Shown here: in pieces, positions 28,653-37,479 of the stretch | Position numbering within the stretch: position 1 is the stretch's first letter | Layout of the letters: each line of letters starts with the position of its first letter | Origin: DASZIT01 sp963770635 | GTDB lineage: Bacteria; Actinomycetota; Acidimicrobiia; Acidimicrobiales; RAAP-2 | Length of the DNA stretch: 64,000 nt | Assembly (NCBI GenBank): GCA_963770635.1 | Contig: CAVYQI010000003.1 | Coordinates: 564,716-628,715 of the forward strand | Reading direction: 5' to 3' | The notes under the pieces: generated by a model | What the model was told of the DNA's origin: nothing | Databases searched by the model: none | Seen by the model: only the letters and a program-made list of their open reading frames with translations | Translations under genes and position numbers: made by a program

Positions 28653-31022
28653 TCAGGTCGAGTCCTCCGAGGCGTCCGGGCCGGCGATGAGTTCGTAGTC
28701 GGGATTGAGAATTGCCTGGTGGTGACCCCAATCCCCCACCATTCCCTCCACCACCACCCGGGCGCCGGGCTGCACGCCGGGGATGCGCCGCCGGCCTTGG
28801 AACACCAGGAGCAGCTTGCCGGTGTCGTCCGCCAGCACGCACTCGAGGTTGGAGGTGCCGGCCCGGGGCTGCACCCGCACCGACCGGATCTTCCCCGCCA
28901 CCCGCACCCGAGTCCGCCACTGCACCTCCCCGATCGGGATGGTCCCCTGGCCCCGCTCGCCAAAGGCGGCCCGGTCGAAGGCGGGCTTGGCCGCCTCCCG
29001 CTCGGCGGCCCGCTCCGCGACTCGGGCGGTGGCCTTGGCCGACCGGGCGGCCGACAGGTCGGTTCCCGGTGTCGGCTTCCGTCCCCGCCCCCACTCCCGA
29101 CGCCGAGACAGCCATCCGCCGGTCAGCTGGTACGGCACCACGCTGACGTAGACGTGATCGAGCTGGCTTACCGAGGCGGCGATCCGGTCGGCGGTCCCAT
29201 CGTGGAGGAGGCGTTGCCATCCGATTTCGAAACCGCGTCGGGGCAGAAGCATGGTCAACTCGGTGGTGTTGTCGGCCACCGTCTCCGCCGCCAGTTCGAG
29301 GATGGCGCGAGTGAGGCGCCGGTCTTCGCACTCCATGACGTCGAGCGGGAGCCGGGTCAGCCCGAGCCGACCCCACTCCGACTCCAGCGCGACCGAGACC
29401 CGGCTGTCCAGGTCGAAATGCACTGCCCGGAGCTCATCAGGGTGCAGGGTGCGGGCGTACTGGAGCGCTCGGGCGGTGGCCATGTCTAACCGGTCGACCA
29501 GGACGACCACTGCGTGCCGGTTGAGCACCGGGGCTTCGGCGGCTTCGGTGGCGCCCTCTTCGAGCTGGCGCTCTTCATCGACGTACTGGTGATGGAGTCG
29601 GAGGAGTCCGAAGACCCCGAGCGGAAGGATGACCAGGATGACCCAGGCCCCTTCGCTGAATTTGGCCACCGCGATGATGACGAGCACCACGAACGAAAGC
29701 ACTGAGGCGGTCCCATTGATGGCCAGCCGACGCTGCCAATGGTCCTCCCGGTGGGTGTGGTGGTACTTGGCCATCCCGGCGCCGGCCATGGTGAAACCGG
29801 TGAAGACACCGATCGCATAGAGCGGAATGAGCTTGTCCACCCGGGCCTGGGTGATGATCAGCAGGACCACCGACACAACCGTCAGCACGATGATCCCCGT
29901 GGAGAAGACCAGGCGGTGGCCGCGTTTGGTCAACTGGCGGGGTAGATAGGAGTCTTCGGCGGCGAAGCTGGCGAGAAACGGGAACCCGGTGAAGCTGGTA
30001 TTCGCCGCCAGGACCAAGATGAGGGTGGTCCCGATCTGAAGCATCGCGTAGAAGATGTTTCCCACCCAGGTGGTCCCGTAGACGAACTTGGCGATCTGGG
30101 AAATCACCGTCGGGGTGCCCGATACGTAGGGCACCGGGTGGGTCAAGGCGGCCAACACCGTCACCGCTAGCACCAGCGAGCCAAGGATCGCCGCCATCAG
30201 TACCATGGTGATCCGGGCGTTGCGGGACTCGGGTCGGCGGAAAATGCTCACGCCATTGGAGATCGCCTCGGTCCCGGTCAGTGCCGAACCCCCCGAGGCG
30301 AACGCCTTGAGGATGACGAATACGCCGGCCCCAAGGAGCAGGCCACTCCCGGATCTTCCGATGTGTTCTGCCCCGGGGTGGCCGTAGACGGATTGGGCGT
30401 GGAGCGAACCCGCAATTGCTCGGTAGGCCCCGACGACCATCAGGATCACCATGTTGGCGATGAAGAAATAGGTAGGGATGGCGAAGACCCGGCCCGCCTC
30501 GCGTATGCCCCGGAGGTTCCCGTAGGCAAGAAGGATGACCAGGACAACGGCGATCCAGGTGGTTTCGGGGGTCAATGCCGGGAACACCGAGGTGACCGCG
30601 GCCACGCCGGCGGCTACCGATACGGCCACTGTCAGCGTGTAGTCGATGAGAAGCGACATGGCCGCGACCTGGGCCACGGTGAGGCCGAAGTTCTCCCGGG
30701 CAACCACGTAAGCGCCGCCGGCTTTGGTGTAGACCTTCACCACCTCTAGGTAAGAAAGGGTTACAAACAGCAGCACGAAGATGACGGCCAGACTCACGGG
30801 GATGACCAGTGAGTAGGCCGCAACCCCCACCGCCAGGACCAGGGGCAACAACATCTGCTCGGTGGCGTAGGCCGAGGACGAGATGACATCGGACGACAAC
30901 ACCGCCAGCGCGGTTGGCTTGCCCAGTCGTTCGCTCGTCTGGCGTTCCGATGCGATCGGAGGTCCGAGCAGCTTGTTCTTGAGCCGATAGCGAAGGGTCT
31001 CGGGGATGTCGATGCTGATCAC
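28653..31022 (-). CDS. KimA-like APC/KUP potassium permease with C-terminal OB-fold domain
   Basis: A 789-aa protein from GTG 31022. Residues about 35-480 are a 12-TM APC-superfamily permease resembling the K+/H+ symporter KimA (LAVLSSDVISSSAYATEQML, GGAYVVARENFG, LKAFASGGSALTGTEAISNG, LILVLAANTSFTGFPFLASF). About 500-640 is the KimA-type cytosolic domain. After a charged linker (about 645-700), the last 90 residues form an OB fold (TRVRVAGKIRSVRVQPRAG onward). It is divergent from the CeoB/CeoC pair. In mycobacteria the permease, ceoB/ceoC and an OB-fold gene lie near each other as separate genes, so this looks like a fusion of neighbours. K+ as substrate is inferred. Confidence 0.85.
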   Translation of the reverse strand: MISIDIPETLRYRLKNKLLGPPIASERQTSERLGKPTALAVLSSDVISSSAYATEQMLLPLVLAVGVAAYSLVIPVSLAVIFVLLFVTLSYLEVVKVYTKAGGAYVVARENFGLTVAQVAAMSLLIDYTLTVAVSVAAGVAAVTSVFPALTPETTWIAVVLVILLAYGNLRGIREAGRVFAIPTYFFIANMVILMVVGAYRAIAGSLHAQSVYGHPGAEHIGRSGSGLLLGAGVFVILKAFASGGSALTGTEAISNGVSIFRRPESRNARITMVLMAAILGSLVLAVTVLAALTHPVPYVSGTPTVISQIAKFVYGTTWVGNIFYAMLQIGTTLILVLAANTSFTGFPFLASFAAEDSYLPRQLTKRGHRLVFSTGIIVLTVVSVVLLIITQARVDKLIPLYAIGVFTGFTMAGAGMAKYHHTHREDHWQRRLAINGTASVLSFVVLVIIAVAKFSEGAWVILVILPLGVFGLLRLHHQYVDEERQLEEGATEAAEAPVLNRHAVVVLVDRLDMATARALQYARTLHPDELRAVHFDLDSRVSVALESEWGRLGLTRLPLDVMECEDRRLTRAILELAAETVADNTTELTMLLPRRGFEIGWQRLLHDGTADRIAASVSQLDHVYVSVVPYQLTGGWLSRRREWGRGRKPTPGTDLSAARSAKATARVAERAAEREAAKPAFDRAAFGERGQGTIPIGEVQWRTRVRVAGKIRSVRVQPRAGTSNLECVLADDTGKLLLVFQGRRRIPGVQPGARVVVEGMVGDWGHHQAILNPDYELIAGPDASEDST

Positions 31023-31242
31023 CGGAGTGGCGGCCGGCCGGATGACCCGGCCGGGTACCGAGCCCGGCTGGCCGACAGCGGGAACACCCGCCTCGGGCGC
31101 GCTCGGCTCCCCCTACACCGGTCCCAGGAGCGTCCACCCACTCAGTAAAACACGGACGGGGCGGGTCGACGAAGCGCCGGTTCCAGCCGGTCGCCGGCCG
31201 GGCGGCCCCAAGGAGTTGTCTTCTCCCCGTCTGGCGTGTTGC

Positions 31243-31992
31243 ATGGTCCGCGTGCATGTGATCGTCGTCGGATGTGGACGGGTGGGTTCCGGGTTGGCCG
31301 TCGGCCTGATGGATCAGGGCCACTCGGTGGCGGTCATCGATCGGAATGCCAAGGCGTTCCGCCGGCTGCCGCCGGATTGGCCGGGCACTTTGCTGATCGG
31401 CTCCGGGTTCGACCGGGACACCCTCGACAAGGCGGGGGCGGCCAAGGCGGAGTCGCTGGCCGCGGTAACCAGCGGCGACAACTCGAACATCCTCACCGCC
31501 CGCATCGCCCGCGAGACCTATGAGATCCCCAACGTGGTCGCCCGCATCTACGATCCCGCGTCGGGCCCAGATCTACCTGCGGCTCGGCATCCCCACGGTG
31601 GCCACCGTGTCCTGGACCATCGACCAGGTGCGCCGGCGGCTGGTCCCCGGCGACGGTGAGGTCGAATGGACCGATCCGACCGGGACCTTGACCCTGGTCG
31701 AACGCGAGCTCCACGAGAAATTGGCCGGCAAGCGCCTGGTCGACGCTCAACGTCCCCGGGGAGGTGGTCCTGATCTCGGTCACCCGGGCCGGCGTCGCCC
31801 GCCTCGATATCGACGATCTGGTCGGCCAAGATGGGGACGTGCTCCACTTCGTCGTCTCCGACGTCGGCAAGGGCGCCTTCGAGGAACGGTTCGCCACCCC
31901 CCAAACCCGGGCCGACGACAACCGGACGAAGGCCGATCTCCGGCATCCCGGTCCCGAGCGCCGACCTGGTGGACGAGGACGAGGCCCCGTGA
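31243..31992 (+). CDS. ceoB: TrkA-family potassium regulator (CeoB-like), frameshifted
   Basis: An NAD-binding RCK subunit for K+ transport. From ATG 31243 the Rossmann start is clear (VHVIVVGCGRVGSGLAVGLM). The frame then moves three times: an extra C at 31554-31557 (RIYDP then RRAQIYLRLGIPTVATVSWT), a second shift near 31744 (KRLVD then VVLISVTRAGVARLDIDDL), and a third before the tail IPVPSADLVDEDEAP that ends at TGA 31992, overlapping the ceoC GTG. All three can be one-base insertions, which restores length to about 249 aa. So many shifts in a normally conserved gene argue for read errors or a true pseudogene. Confidence 0.78.
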
Positions 31993-32651
31993 AGGTGGCC
32001 ATCGCCGGAGCCGGGAGCGTGGGCACGGCCATCGCCTCCGACCTCCACGACGGAGGACACGACGTGCTCCTCATCGACAAGGACCACGACCTGGTCGCCC
32101 GGACCCGGGACAGCCTCGACGTCACCTGGGTGGTGGCCGACGCCTGCGAGGTGGCGTCACTCGACGCCGCCGGCCTGGCCACCGTCGACGTGGTGGTGGC
32201 CGCCACCGGCGATGACGAGGACAACCTGGTGGTGTCGCTGCTGGCCAAACAGGAGTTCGCGGTGCCCCGGGTAGTCGCCCGGGTCAACCACCCGAAGAAC
32301 CAGTGGCTGTTCACCGAGAGCTGGGGCGTCGACGTGTCGGTGTCGACCCCGCAGCTCCTCACCGCCCTGGTGGAGGAAGCCGTCTCGGTCGGATCCCTGG
32401 TCCGCCTGCTGCGCTTCGAGGGCGGGAACGCCCACCTGGTGGAGGTCACGCTGGCCGACGACTCGCCGGCCGGCGGGACCACCCTGGCCGATCTCGGGGT
32501 CCCCCGGGAGGCCACCGTGGTGGCGGTGGTGCGCGACGACCGGCTGATCGTGCCCCGGGGTGACACCCGCCTGGCCGCCGGTGACGAGGTGCTGGTGTTG
32601 GTGACCGCCGAGGCCGAGGACGACGTCCGGCAACTGCTCGTGGGGCATTGA
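31989..32651 (+). CDS. ceoC: TrkA-family potassium regulator (CeoC-like)
   Basis: A 220-aa RCK protein from GTG 31989 (MKVAIAGAGSVGTAIASDLH). RCK-N has the GAGSVG nucleotide loop and an acidic end of beta-2 (LLIDKD), then VVVAATGDDEDNLVVSLLAK. RCK-C follows from about residue 140 (EVTLADDSPAGGTTLADLGV). It pairs with CeoB by GTGA overlap and is divergent from the KimA-like permease, matching the mycobacterial ceoB-ceoC arrangement. Unlike ceoB, its frame is intact. Confidence 0.9.
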   Translation: MKVAIAGAGSVGTAIASDLHDGGHDVLLIDKDHDLVARTRDSLDVTWVVADACEVASLDAAGLATVDVVVAATGDDEDNLVVSLLAKQEFAVPRVVARVNHPKNQWLFTESWGVDVSVSTPQLLTALVEEAVSVGSLVRLLRFEGGNAHLVEVTLADDSPAGGTTLADLGVPREATVVAVVRDDRLIVPRGDTRLAAGDEVLVLVTAEAEDDVRQLLVGH

Positions 32652-32655
32652 CAGA

Positions 32656-33446
32656 TTGCAGGCCGCCTTCTTCGACCTCGACAAGACGGTCATCGCCAAG
32701 GCGTCCATCGCCGCCTTCGGCCGGCCCTTCTACCGCGGGGGTTTGATCACCCGGCGACTGGTGGCCCGGGCGGTGGTCTCCCAGATCATCTACCTACATC
32801 TCGGGGCCAGCGAACAGAAGCTCGCCCGGGTCCGGGAGTCGATGCTGACCCTCACCAAGGGATGGGACCAGCAGCTGATCCGCGACATCGTCCGGGAAGC
32901 GCTGGAGGAGACGGTCGAGCCGATCATCTACGCCGAGGCGCTGGATCTCATCGAGGCCCACCGGGCCGCCGGCCACAAGGTCTACCTGGTGTCGGCGTCA
33001 CCCGAGGAGATCGTCGAGCCGCTGGCCGAACACCTGGGAGTCGACGGGTGCATCGCCACCCGGGCGGTGGTGGACGACGACGGCCGGTATGCGGGGGAGA
33101 TGGAGTTCTACGCCTACGGCCCGTTCAAGGCCGAGGCGATGGTCGAACTGGCGGCCAAGGAGGGCATCGACCTGGCCCAATCGTCCGCCTACTCGGACTC
33201 CTATACCGACCTACCGATGCTGGAGGCGGTGGGCCACCCGGTGGCGGTCAACCCCGACCGGGTGCTGGCCAAGGCGGCCCAGGACCGCGGCTGGGAGGTC
33301 ATGCAGTTCACCAAGCCGGTGCGACTGCGCGACCGGGTGAGCGTCCCCAGCCTTCCGCCACCACGATGGTGGCCGGGGCCGGCGCGGCCGCGACCGTCGG
33401 AGCGTTGGTGGCCTGGCGGATCGCCCGCCGGCCGCGCATCTCGTAG
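32656..33446 (+). CDS. HAD-IB family phosphatase with C-terminal TM helix, frameshifted near the end
   Basis: From TTG 32656, 4 bp after ceoC. HAD motif I is FFDLDKTVIAK, motif II VYLVSASPEEIVEPL, motif III the GPFKAEAMVELA lysine and motif IV AYSDSYTDLPML. The long cap after motif I fits the SerB-like IB subclass found in actinobacteria, where a C-terminal TM anchor is usual. The frame breaks near 33341-33356; one missing base restores ATTMVAGAGAAATVGALVAW and the tail RIARRPRIS at TAG 33446. Repaired length is about 263 aa. The natural substrate is unknown. Confidence 0.82.
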
Positions 33447-33455
33447 CCGGGGTGC

Positions 33456-33530
33456 TCAGGTAGGACGGAGCCGCTTGGCGGCGACAACACCCAGGGCGAC
33501 GATGATGGCGAGAATGATCAGCTTCTTCAT
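33456..33530 (-). CDS. Putative 24-residue single-pass membrane peptide
   Basis: The minus strand encodes MKKLIILAIIVALGVVAAKR followed by LRPT and a stop. It has a short positive N-terminus, 15 hydrophobic residues and a positive C-terminus, as in real small membrane proteins of actinobacteria. No strong ribosome site is visible. It lies in the gap between the HAD gene and the sigma factor. Chance occurrence cannot be excluded; conservation would decide. Confidence 0.4.
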   Translation of the reverse strand: MKKLIILAIIVALGVVAAKRLRPT

Positions 33531-33583
33531 GGTTCAGGAGCGTAACCGGTCCGGTGTGTCGCTGTCCTGTCGATTCGGTCGAT

Positions 33584-33624
33584 CCGCCAAATAACGGGAT
33601 CGGCCCGCCAAATAACGGGATCGG
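33584..33624. repeat. 20-bp perfect tandem direct repeat
   Basis: CCGCCAAATAACGGGATCGG occurs at 33584-33603 and 33605-33624 (21-bp period), in the gap downstream of the sigma-factor gene. It is AT-richer than its surroundings. No function can be assigned. Confidence 0.7.
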
Positions 33625-33663
33625 CGCACCGGGAAACCCTCCCGGCCGGCGCCAGGCCGACGG

Positions 33664-34608
33664 TCAGACGGTCAGGAGATCGCGGGCGCCGGTGTCCGAG
33701 GAAGGATGGCGCAGCTTCGACATGGCCCGGGCCTCGATCTGGCGGATCCGCTCCCGGGTGAGGTTGAAGTGTTCGCCGACTTCCTCGAGGGTGCGGGGCT
33801 CGCCCCGGTCGAGGCCGAACCGGAGCCGGAGGATCTCCCGCTCTCGCTCATCGAGGGGGGACAGCAGCCGGCCGATCTCATCGGGAAGCAGCGAGACCGC
33901 CGCCACCTCGAAGGGCGACTCGGCCGACCGGTCTTCGACCACATCCCCCAGTTCGGCATCGCCGTCCTCCCGGAGCGGCTCGGAGAGCGACAGAGGCTCG
34001 GCCCGGAACCGGAGCGCCTCCACCAGCTTGTCCTCGGGCATCTCGACTTCGGCGCCGAGCTCGGCCAGCGTGGCCGGGCGGCCGTACTTGAGCTCGAGGC
34101 GGGCCTGGGCCTTCTGCACCCGGGCCAAGGTGTCGCCGGCGTGGACCGGGAGCCGGATGGTGCGGCCGGTGTTGGCGATGCCCCGGGTGATGGCCTGGCG
34201 GATCCACCAGGTGGCGTAGGTGGAGAACTTGAAACCCTTGCGCCAGTCGAACTTCTCGACCGCGTGCATGAGGCCGAGGTTGCCCTCCTGGATGAGATCG
34301 AGGAGGGGGAGACCCGACGCCTGGTACTTCTTGGCGATGGAGACGACCAGCCGGAGGTTGGACTGCACGAAGGTCTGCTGGGCCTGCTCGCCCTGGAGGG
34401 TGGTCCGCCGGAGCTCGCGCCGCTTGGCCGGGGTGAGACCCTTGGGTGCTGATGCCAGCGTGGCGTCCGATTCCCGGCCCGCCTCGATTGCCTGGGCCAG
34501 ACGGACTTCGTCGTCCTTGGTCAACAAAGGATACTGACCGATATCGGTCAGATACAGTCGTACCAGGTCTTCGTCGTCTCTTTCGAGGCGCTCCTTTGCC
34601 AACTTCAC
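33664..34608 (-). CDS. RNA polymerase sigma factor, RpoD/SigB family
   Basis: A primary-like sigma-70 factor of 314 aa from GTG 34608 (VKLAKERLERDDEDLVRLYL; GAAGGA upstream); an in-frame ATG at 34719 would add 37 unlikely residues. Region 1.2 is LYLTDIGQYPLLTKDDEVRL, region 2 NLRLVVSIAKKYQASGLPLLDLIQEGN and FKFSTYATWWIRQAITRGIA, region 3 RPATLAELG, and region 4 REREILRLRFGL with TLEEVGEHFNLTRERIRQIE. There is no region 1.1, and the length resembles mycobacterial SigB. The gene-free DNA upstream (34609-34870) shows nothing I can name. Confidence 0.93.
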   Translation of the reverse strand: MKLAKERLERDDEDLVRLYLTDIGQYPLLTKDDEVRLAQAIEAGRESDATLASAPKGLTPAKRRELRRTTLQGEQAQQTFVQSNLRLVVSIAKKYQASGLPLLDLIQEGNLGLMHAVEKFDWRKGFKFSTYATWWIRQAITRGIANTGRTIRLPVHAGDTLARVQKAQARLELKYGRPATLAELGAEVEMPEDKLVEALRFRAEPLSLSEPLREDGDAELGDVVEDRSAESPFEVAAVSLLPDEIGRLLSPLDEREREILRLRFGLDRGEPRTLEEVGEHFNLTRERIRQIEARAMSKLRHPSSDTGARDLLTV

Positions 34609-34870
34609 GGTCCTTCGTTCTCCCCACCTCGTGGGGGCCGCCGATCCAATCGGAGCGCATCCGCCCCATCCACACCTCTCGGTGCTTCGCTCGATTAGGT
34701 CTGACGCTCGTGGGTGCAACTATCGCTGCCCTCGAAGTTTACCGGACGCGTCAAGCCCCCCGAGCAGCAGGCCCTGCATATGGCGTTATTGCGCCCACTC
34801 CCGGCCCCAGGTCACACCCGGCGCCGAGCCCATGCCGGCGCCGCCCAGCCAGGTCGGGACCGCCCGGATC

Positions 34871-35555
34871 TCAGCTCGATCCGATGTCGGCCGGGAACCT
34901 GACCAGACCGGAGGCGAGCGACGAACCCACCGCCGCCAGCTCGAGGCGCTGCTGAAACCCGTAGACGGCCTCGACGTCGTGGGGACGGGTCACCAGGCGT
35001 TGGACCAACCGCTCTCCGGCATGCCAGTCCTCGATCTCGTCCGCCAGGATCAGGCGTAACGCCCGCATCACCGGGGCATCGGTCACCGCCGAACTGACCC
35101 GCAGGTGGTGCTCGTAGCTCACCACCAGGCGGGGCAACACCACCCGGTACAGGCCGGCCAGGCGGGGAAGGGCTCCGGGTGGATCCGGTGTCCCGCCACC
35201 GTCTTCGGTGGTGTCCCATGCCCATCCGGCGGTGACCGGAGTTCCGGGGAGCGGGCGCGCTTCCGGCCAGGGTGGTGATGACGGCACCGGCCGGCTCCGG
35301 CGGTTTGGTCAGGATGTCGGGGTCGACGCCGTGCAGCACCGGCAACCGATCGGCCCACAGCGAGGCATGCCAGGCGTGCCGGGTGCTCTGGGCGTCGAGG
35401 TGGACCGCCACCCCCGGCAACGGGATGTCGGTGACCCAGGAGCCGAGCACCTCATAGAGCGCGTGCTCGACCCACCGGTACCCTCCGATCAGGTCGGCGG
35501 CGGCGGCCAATGGCAGCGGCAACCGGTTGCCGTTGGCGTCGTCCACCTCAGACAC
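34871..35555 (-). CDS. Conserved hypothetical protein, frameshifted
   Basis: Not recognised with certainty. From 35555 it reads MSEVDDANGNRLPLPLAAAA, then DLIGGYRWVEHALYEVLGSW and STRHAWHASLWADRLPVLHG. At 35264-35268 an extra base seems present (GGCCGGAAG), and the other frame continues with EARPLPGTPVTAGWAWDTTE, YRVVLPRLVVSYEHHLRVSS and LRLILADEIEDWHAGERLVQ to the stop at 34871. Helix-rich segments with repeated H/E/D residues suggest a ferritin-like helical bundle, but no complete metal site can be claimed. Repaired length is about 227 aa. The start overlaps the end of nadE by 8 bp, so the two are co-translated. Confidence 0.6.
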
Positions 35556-37206
35556 GGGTGACCCCCGACCGGTACTGATTGGTGATGGGCATCCGCCGAT
35601 CCTTGCCGAACGCCTTGCGCGAGATCCGGACCCCGGGAGGCATCTGCCGGCGCTTGTACTCGGCCCGGTCCACCAACCGCACCACCTGCTCCACCGCTCG
35701 GCGGTCGAATCCGGCCGCGACCAGCTCCTCGGGCGAGTGATCGCCCTCCACGTAGCCGGCGAGGATGGGATCCAACACCTCGTAGGGCGGCAGTGACTCG
35801 TCGTCCCGCTGGTCGGGCCGGAGCTCGGCCGAGGGGGCCTTGGTCAGGACCGGTTCGGGGATGAGGTCGAAGCCTTCCCGCTGGTTGCGATACCGGCAGA
35901 GCCGGTAGACCAGCGTCTTCTCCACGTCCTTGATGACGGCGAAGCCGCCGGCGGAGTCGCCGTAGAGCGTCGAGTACCCGGTGGCCATCTCGCTCTTGTT
36001 GCCGGTGGTCAGCACGATCCAGTCGTTGGCGTTGGACAGCGCCATCAACAGCACCCCACGGATACGGGACTGGAGGTTCTCGTCGGTCAATCCCTCCGGC
36101 TCGGCGCCGAGCAGCGGCGACAGCAGCGCGGCCAGGGTGCGGTGGGCGTCCTCGATGGGGGCGGTGGCGATATCGATGCCGAGATGGGCGGCCAGGGTGA
36201 CGGCATCGTCCACCGAGCCATCGCTCGAATACCGCGAGGGCATGGTCACCCCGTGCACGTTGTCCGACCCCAGGGCGTCCACCGCGATGGTCGCCACCAG
36301 TGACGAGTCGATGCCTCCGGACAGCCCGATCACCGCGTCGGTGAACCCGTTCTTGTCCACGTAGTCCCGGGTCCCGAGGACCAGGGCCTCGTAGACCTCG
36401 GCATCGGGCTCGAGTGGCGGGGTGAGGCTTCGCACCGGTTGCGGGGTGGAGGCGTCGTCGTCGCCCCCCACCTCCACGTCGACGACGAGGAGCTCCTCTC
36501 GGAACTGGGCGGCGGCTCCCAACAGCTCGCCATCCGCCGCCATCACCACCGAGGCGCCGTCGAAGACGAGCTCATCCTGCCCGCCGATCTGGTTGACATA
36601 GGCGATCGCGCACCCGGTCTCCGCCACCCGCTCGGCCAGCATCGCCAGCCGTTCGGCCCGGCGTCCCTGGGAATACGGCGAGGCGTTGAGGTTGACGATC
36701 ACCCGGACCCCGGCCTCGGCCTCGGACACCGCCGGGCCGCCGGGGAACCAGATGTCCTCGCAGACGGTTATCCCCACCGGGACCCCGGCCACCCGGTAGG
36801 TGGTCAACGGCTCCGACCCGGGCGTGAACCACCGTTGTTCGTCGAACACCCCGTAGTTGGGTAGCAGCCGCTTCCCGTAACGGCCCACCACCGTGCCGCC
36901 GGCGCACACCCCGGCCGCGTTGATCAGGTTCCCCTCGGGATCGGTGTCGACATAGCCGACCACCGCCACGCACGACCCGGTCGACTCGGCGATCCGGTCG
37001 AATGCCGCGAGGTTCTCGGCCACGAAGGCGGGGCGGCTCAACAGGTCCTCGGGCGGGTAGCCGGTGACCGTCAACTCCGGGAACACGGCCAGGTTGGCGC
37101 CGGCCGCCTCGGCGGTGGCCAAGGCGGCCAGGACCCGCTCGGCATTCCCGTCGAGGTCCCCGACCACGGTGTTGATTTGGCAAAGGGCCAGCCGCAGTCG
37201 GGTCAT
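35548..37206 (-). CDS. nadE: Glutamine-dependent NAD(+) synthetase
   Basis: A 552-aa enzyme converting deamido-NAD to NAD with glutamine as ammonia donor. Residues about 1-260 are the nitrilase-type glutaminase with its Glu-Lys-Cys triad (VFPELTVTGYPPEDLL; VGRYGKRLLPNYGVFDE; GITVCEDIWFPGG). About 275-552 is the synthetase with the PP-loop VIGLSGGIDSSLVATIAVDA and TTGNKSEMATGYSTLYGD. It starts at ATG 37206. This is the shorter two-domain type, not the about 680-aa mycobacterial form. Confidence 0.94.
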   Translation of the reverse strand: MTRLRLALCQINTVVGDLDGNAERVLAALATAEAAGANLAVFPELTVTGYPPEDLLSRPAFVAENLAAFDRIAESTGSCVAVVGYVDTDPEGNLINAAGVCAGGTVVGRYGKRLLPNYGVFDEQRWFTPGSEPLTTYRVAGVPVGITVCEDIWFPGGPAVSEAEAGVRVIVNLNASPYSQGRRAERLAMLAERVAETGCAIAYVNQIGGQDELVFDGASVVMAADGELLGAAAQFREELLVVDVEVGGDDDASTPQPVRSLTPPLEPDAEVYEALVLGTRDYVDKNGFTDAVIGLSGGIDSSLVATIAVDALGSDNVHGVTMPSRYSSDGSVDDAVTLAAHLGIDIATAPIEDAHRTLAALLSPLLGAEPEGLTDENLQSRIRGVLLMALSNANDWIVLTTGNKSEMATGYSTLYGDSAGGFAVIKDVEKTLVYRLCRYRNQREGFDLIPEPVLTKAPSAELRPDQRDDESLPPYEVLDPILAGYVEGDHSPEELVAAGFDRRAVEQVVRLVDRAEYKRRQMPPGVRISRKAFGKDRRMPITNQYRSGVTRV

Positions 37207-37357
37207 AAACGCAGCCTACCGGCGGTTTCCGCCGCCGGGCCGGGCCCGGCCGGCCGCCGGCGGCGCTGCCGGACTCCGATGCGGGTGCCGTAGACTAAGG
37301 CGGGCATCCCGGATGATCCGGGGGATCCGGTCCCGGACAGGCGCAGTGGCATGGGTG

Positions 37358-37395
37358 TTCATCCTCCGTTCACAATCGGGAAACGGCAGGGAAAC
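37358..37395 (+). promoter_or_regulatory. 11-bp periodic boxes, candidate GlnR site upstream of glnII
   Basis: Four pentamers are spaced exactly 11 bp apart: TTCAT (37358), TTCAC (37369), GAAAC (37380) and GAAAC (37391). GlnR boxes of actinobacteria are gTnAC-n6-GaAAC units repeated every 11 bp; the two GAAAC boxes match exactly and the two upstream boxes match in part. The site ends 84 bp before the glnII start, and a GlnR-like gene lies in the same cluster. No other feature was seen in the 37207-37479 gap. Confidence 0.55.
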
Positions 37396-37479
37396 CCCGC
37401 TCTGTGAGGATGTGCACTTGCTGGCCGAGGAACTGACCTGCCCCCAGGTCCCGACACCCGAGTAACAGAGGAGTATGAG

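Noticed and set aside
31023..31242. Possible c-di-AMP (ydaO) riboswitch ahead of the KimA-like permease
   Set aside because: The leader is GC-rich and can form hairpins, but I could not match the conserved core of the ydaO class, so no riboswitch is called.
33584..33624. CRISPR-like repeat
   Set aside because: Only two copies, 21-bp period with no spacer; no cas genes anywhere in the window.
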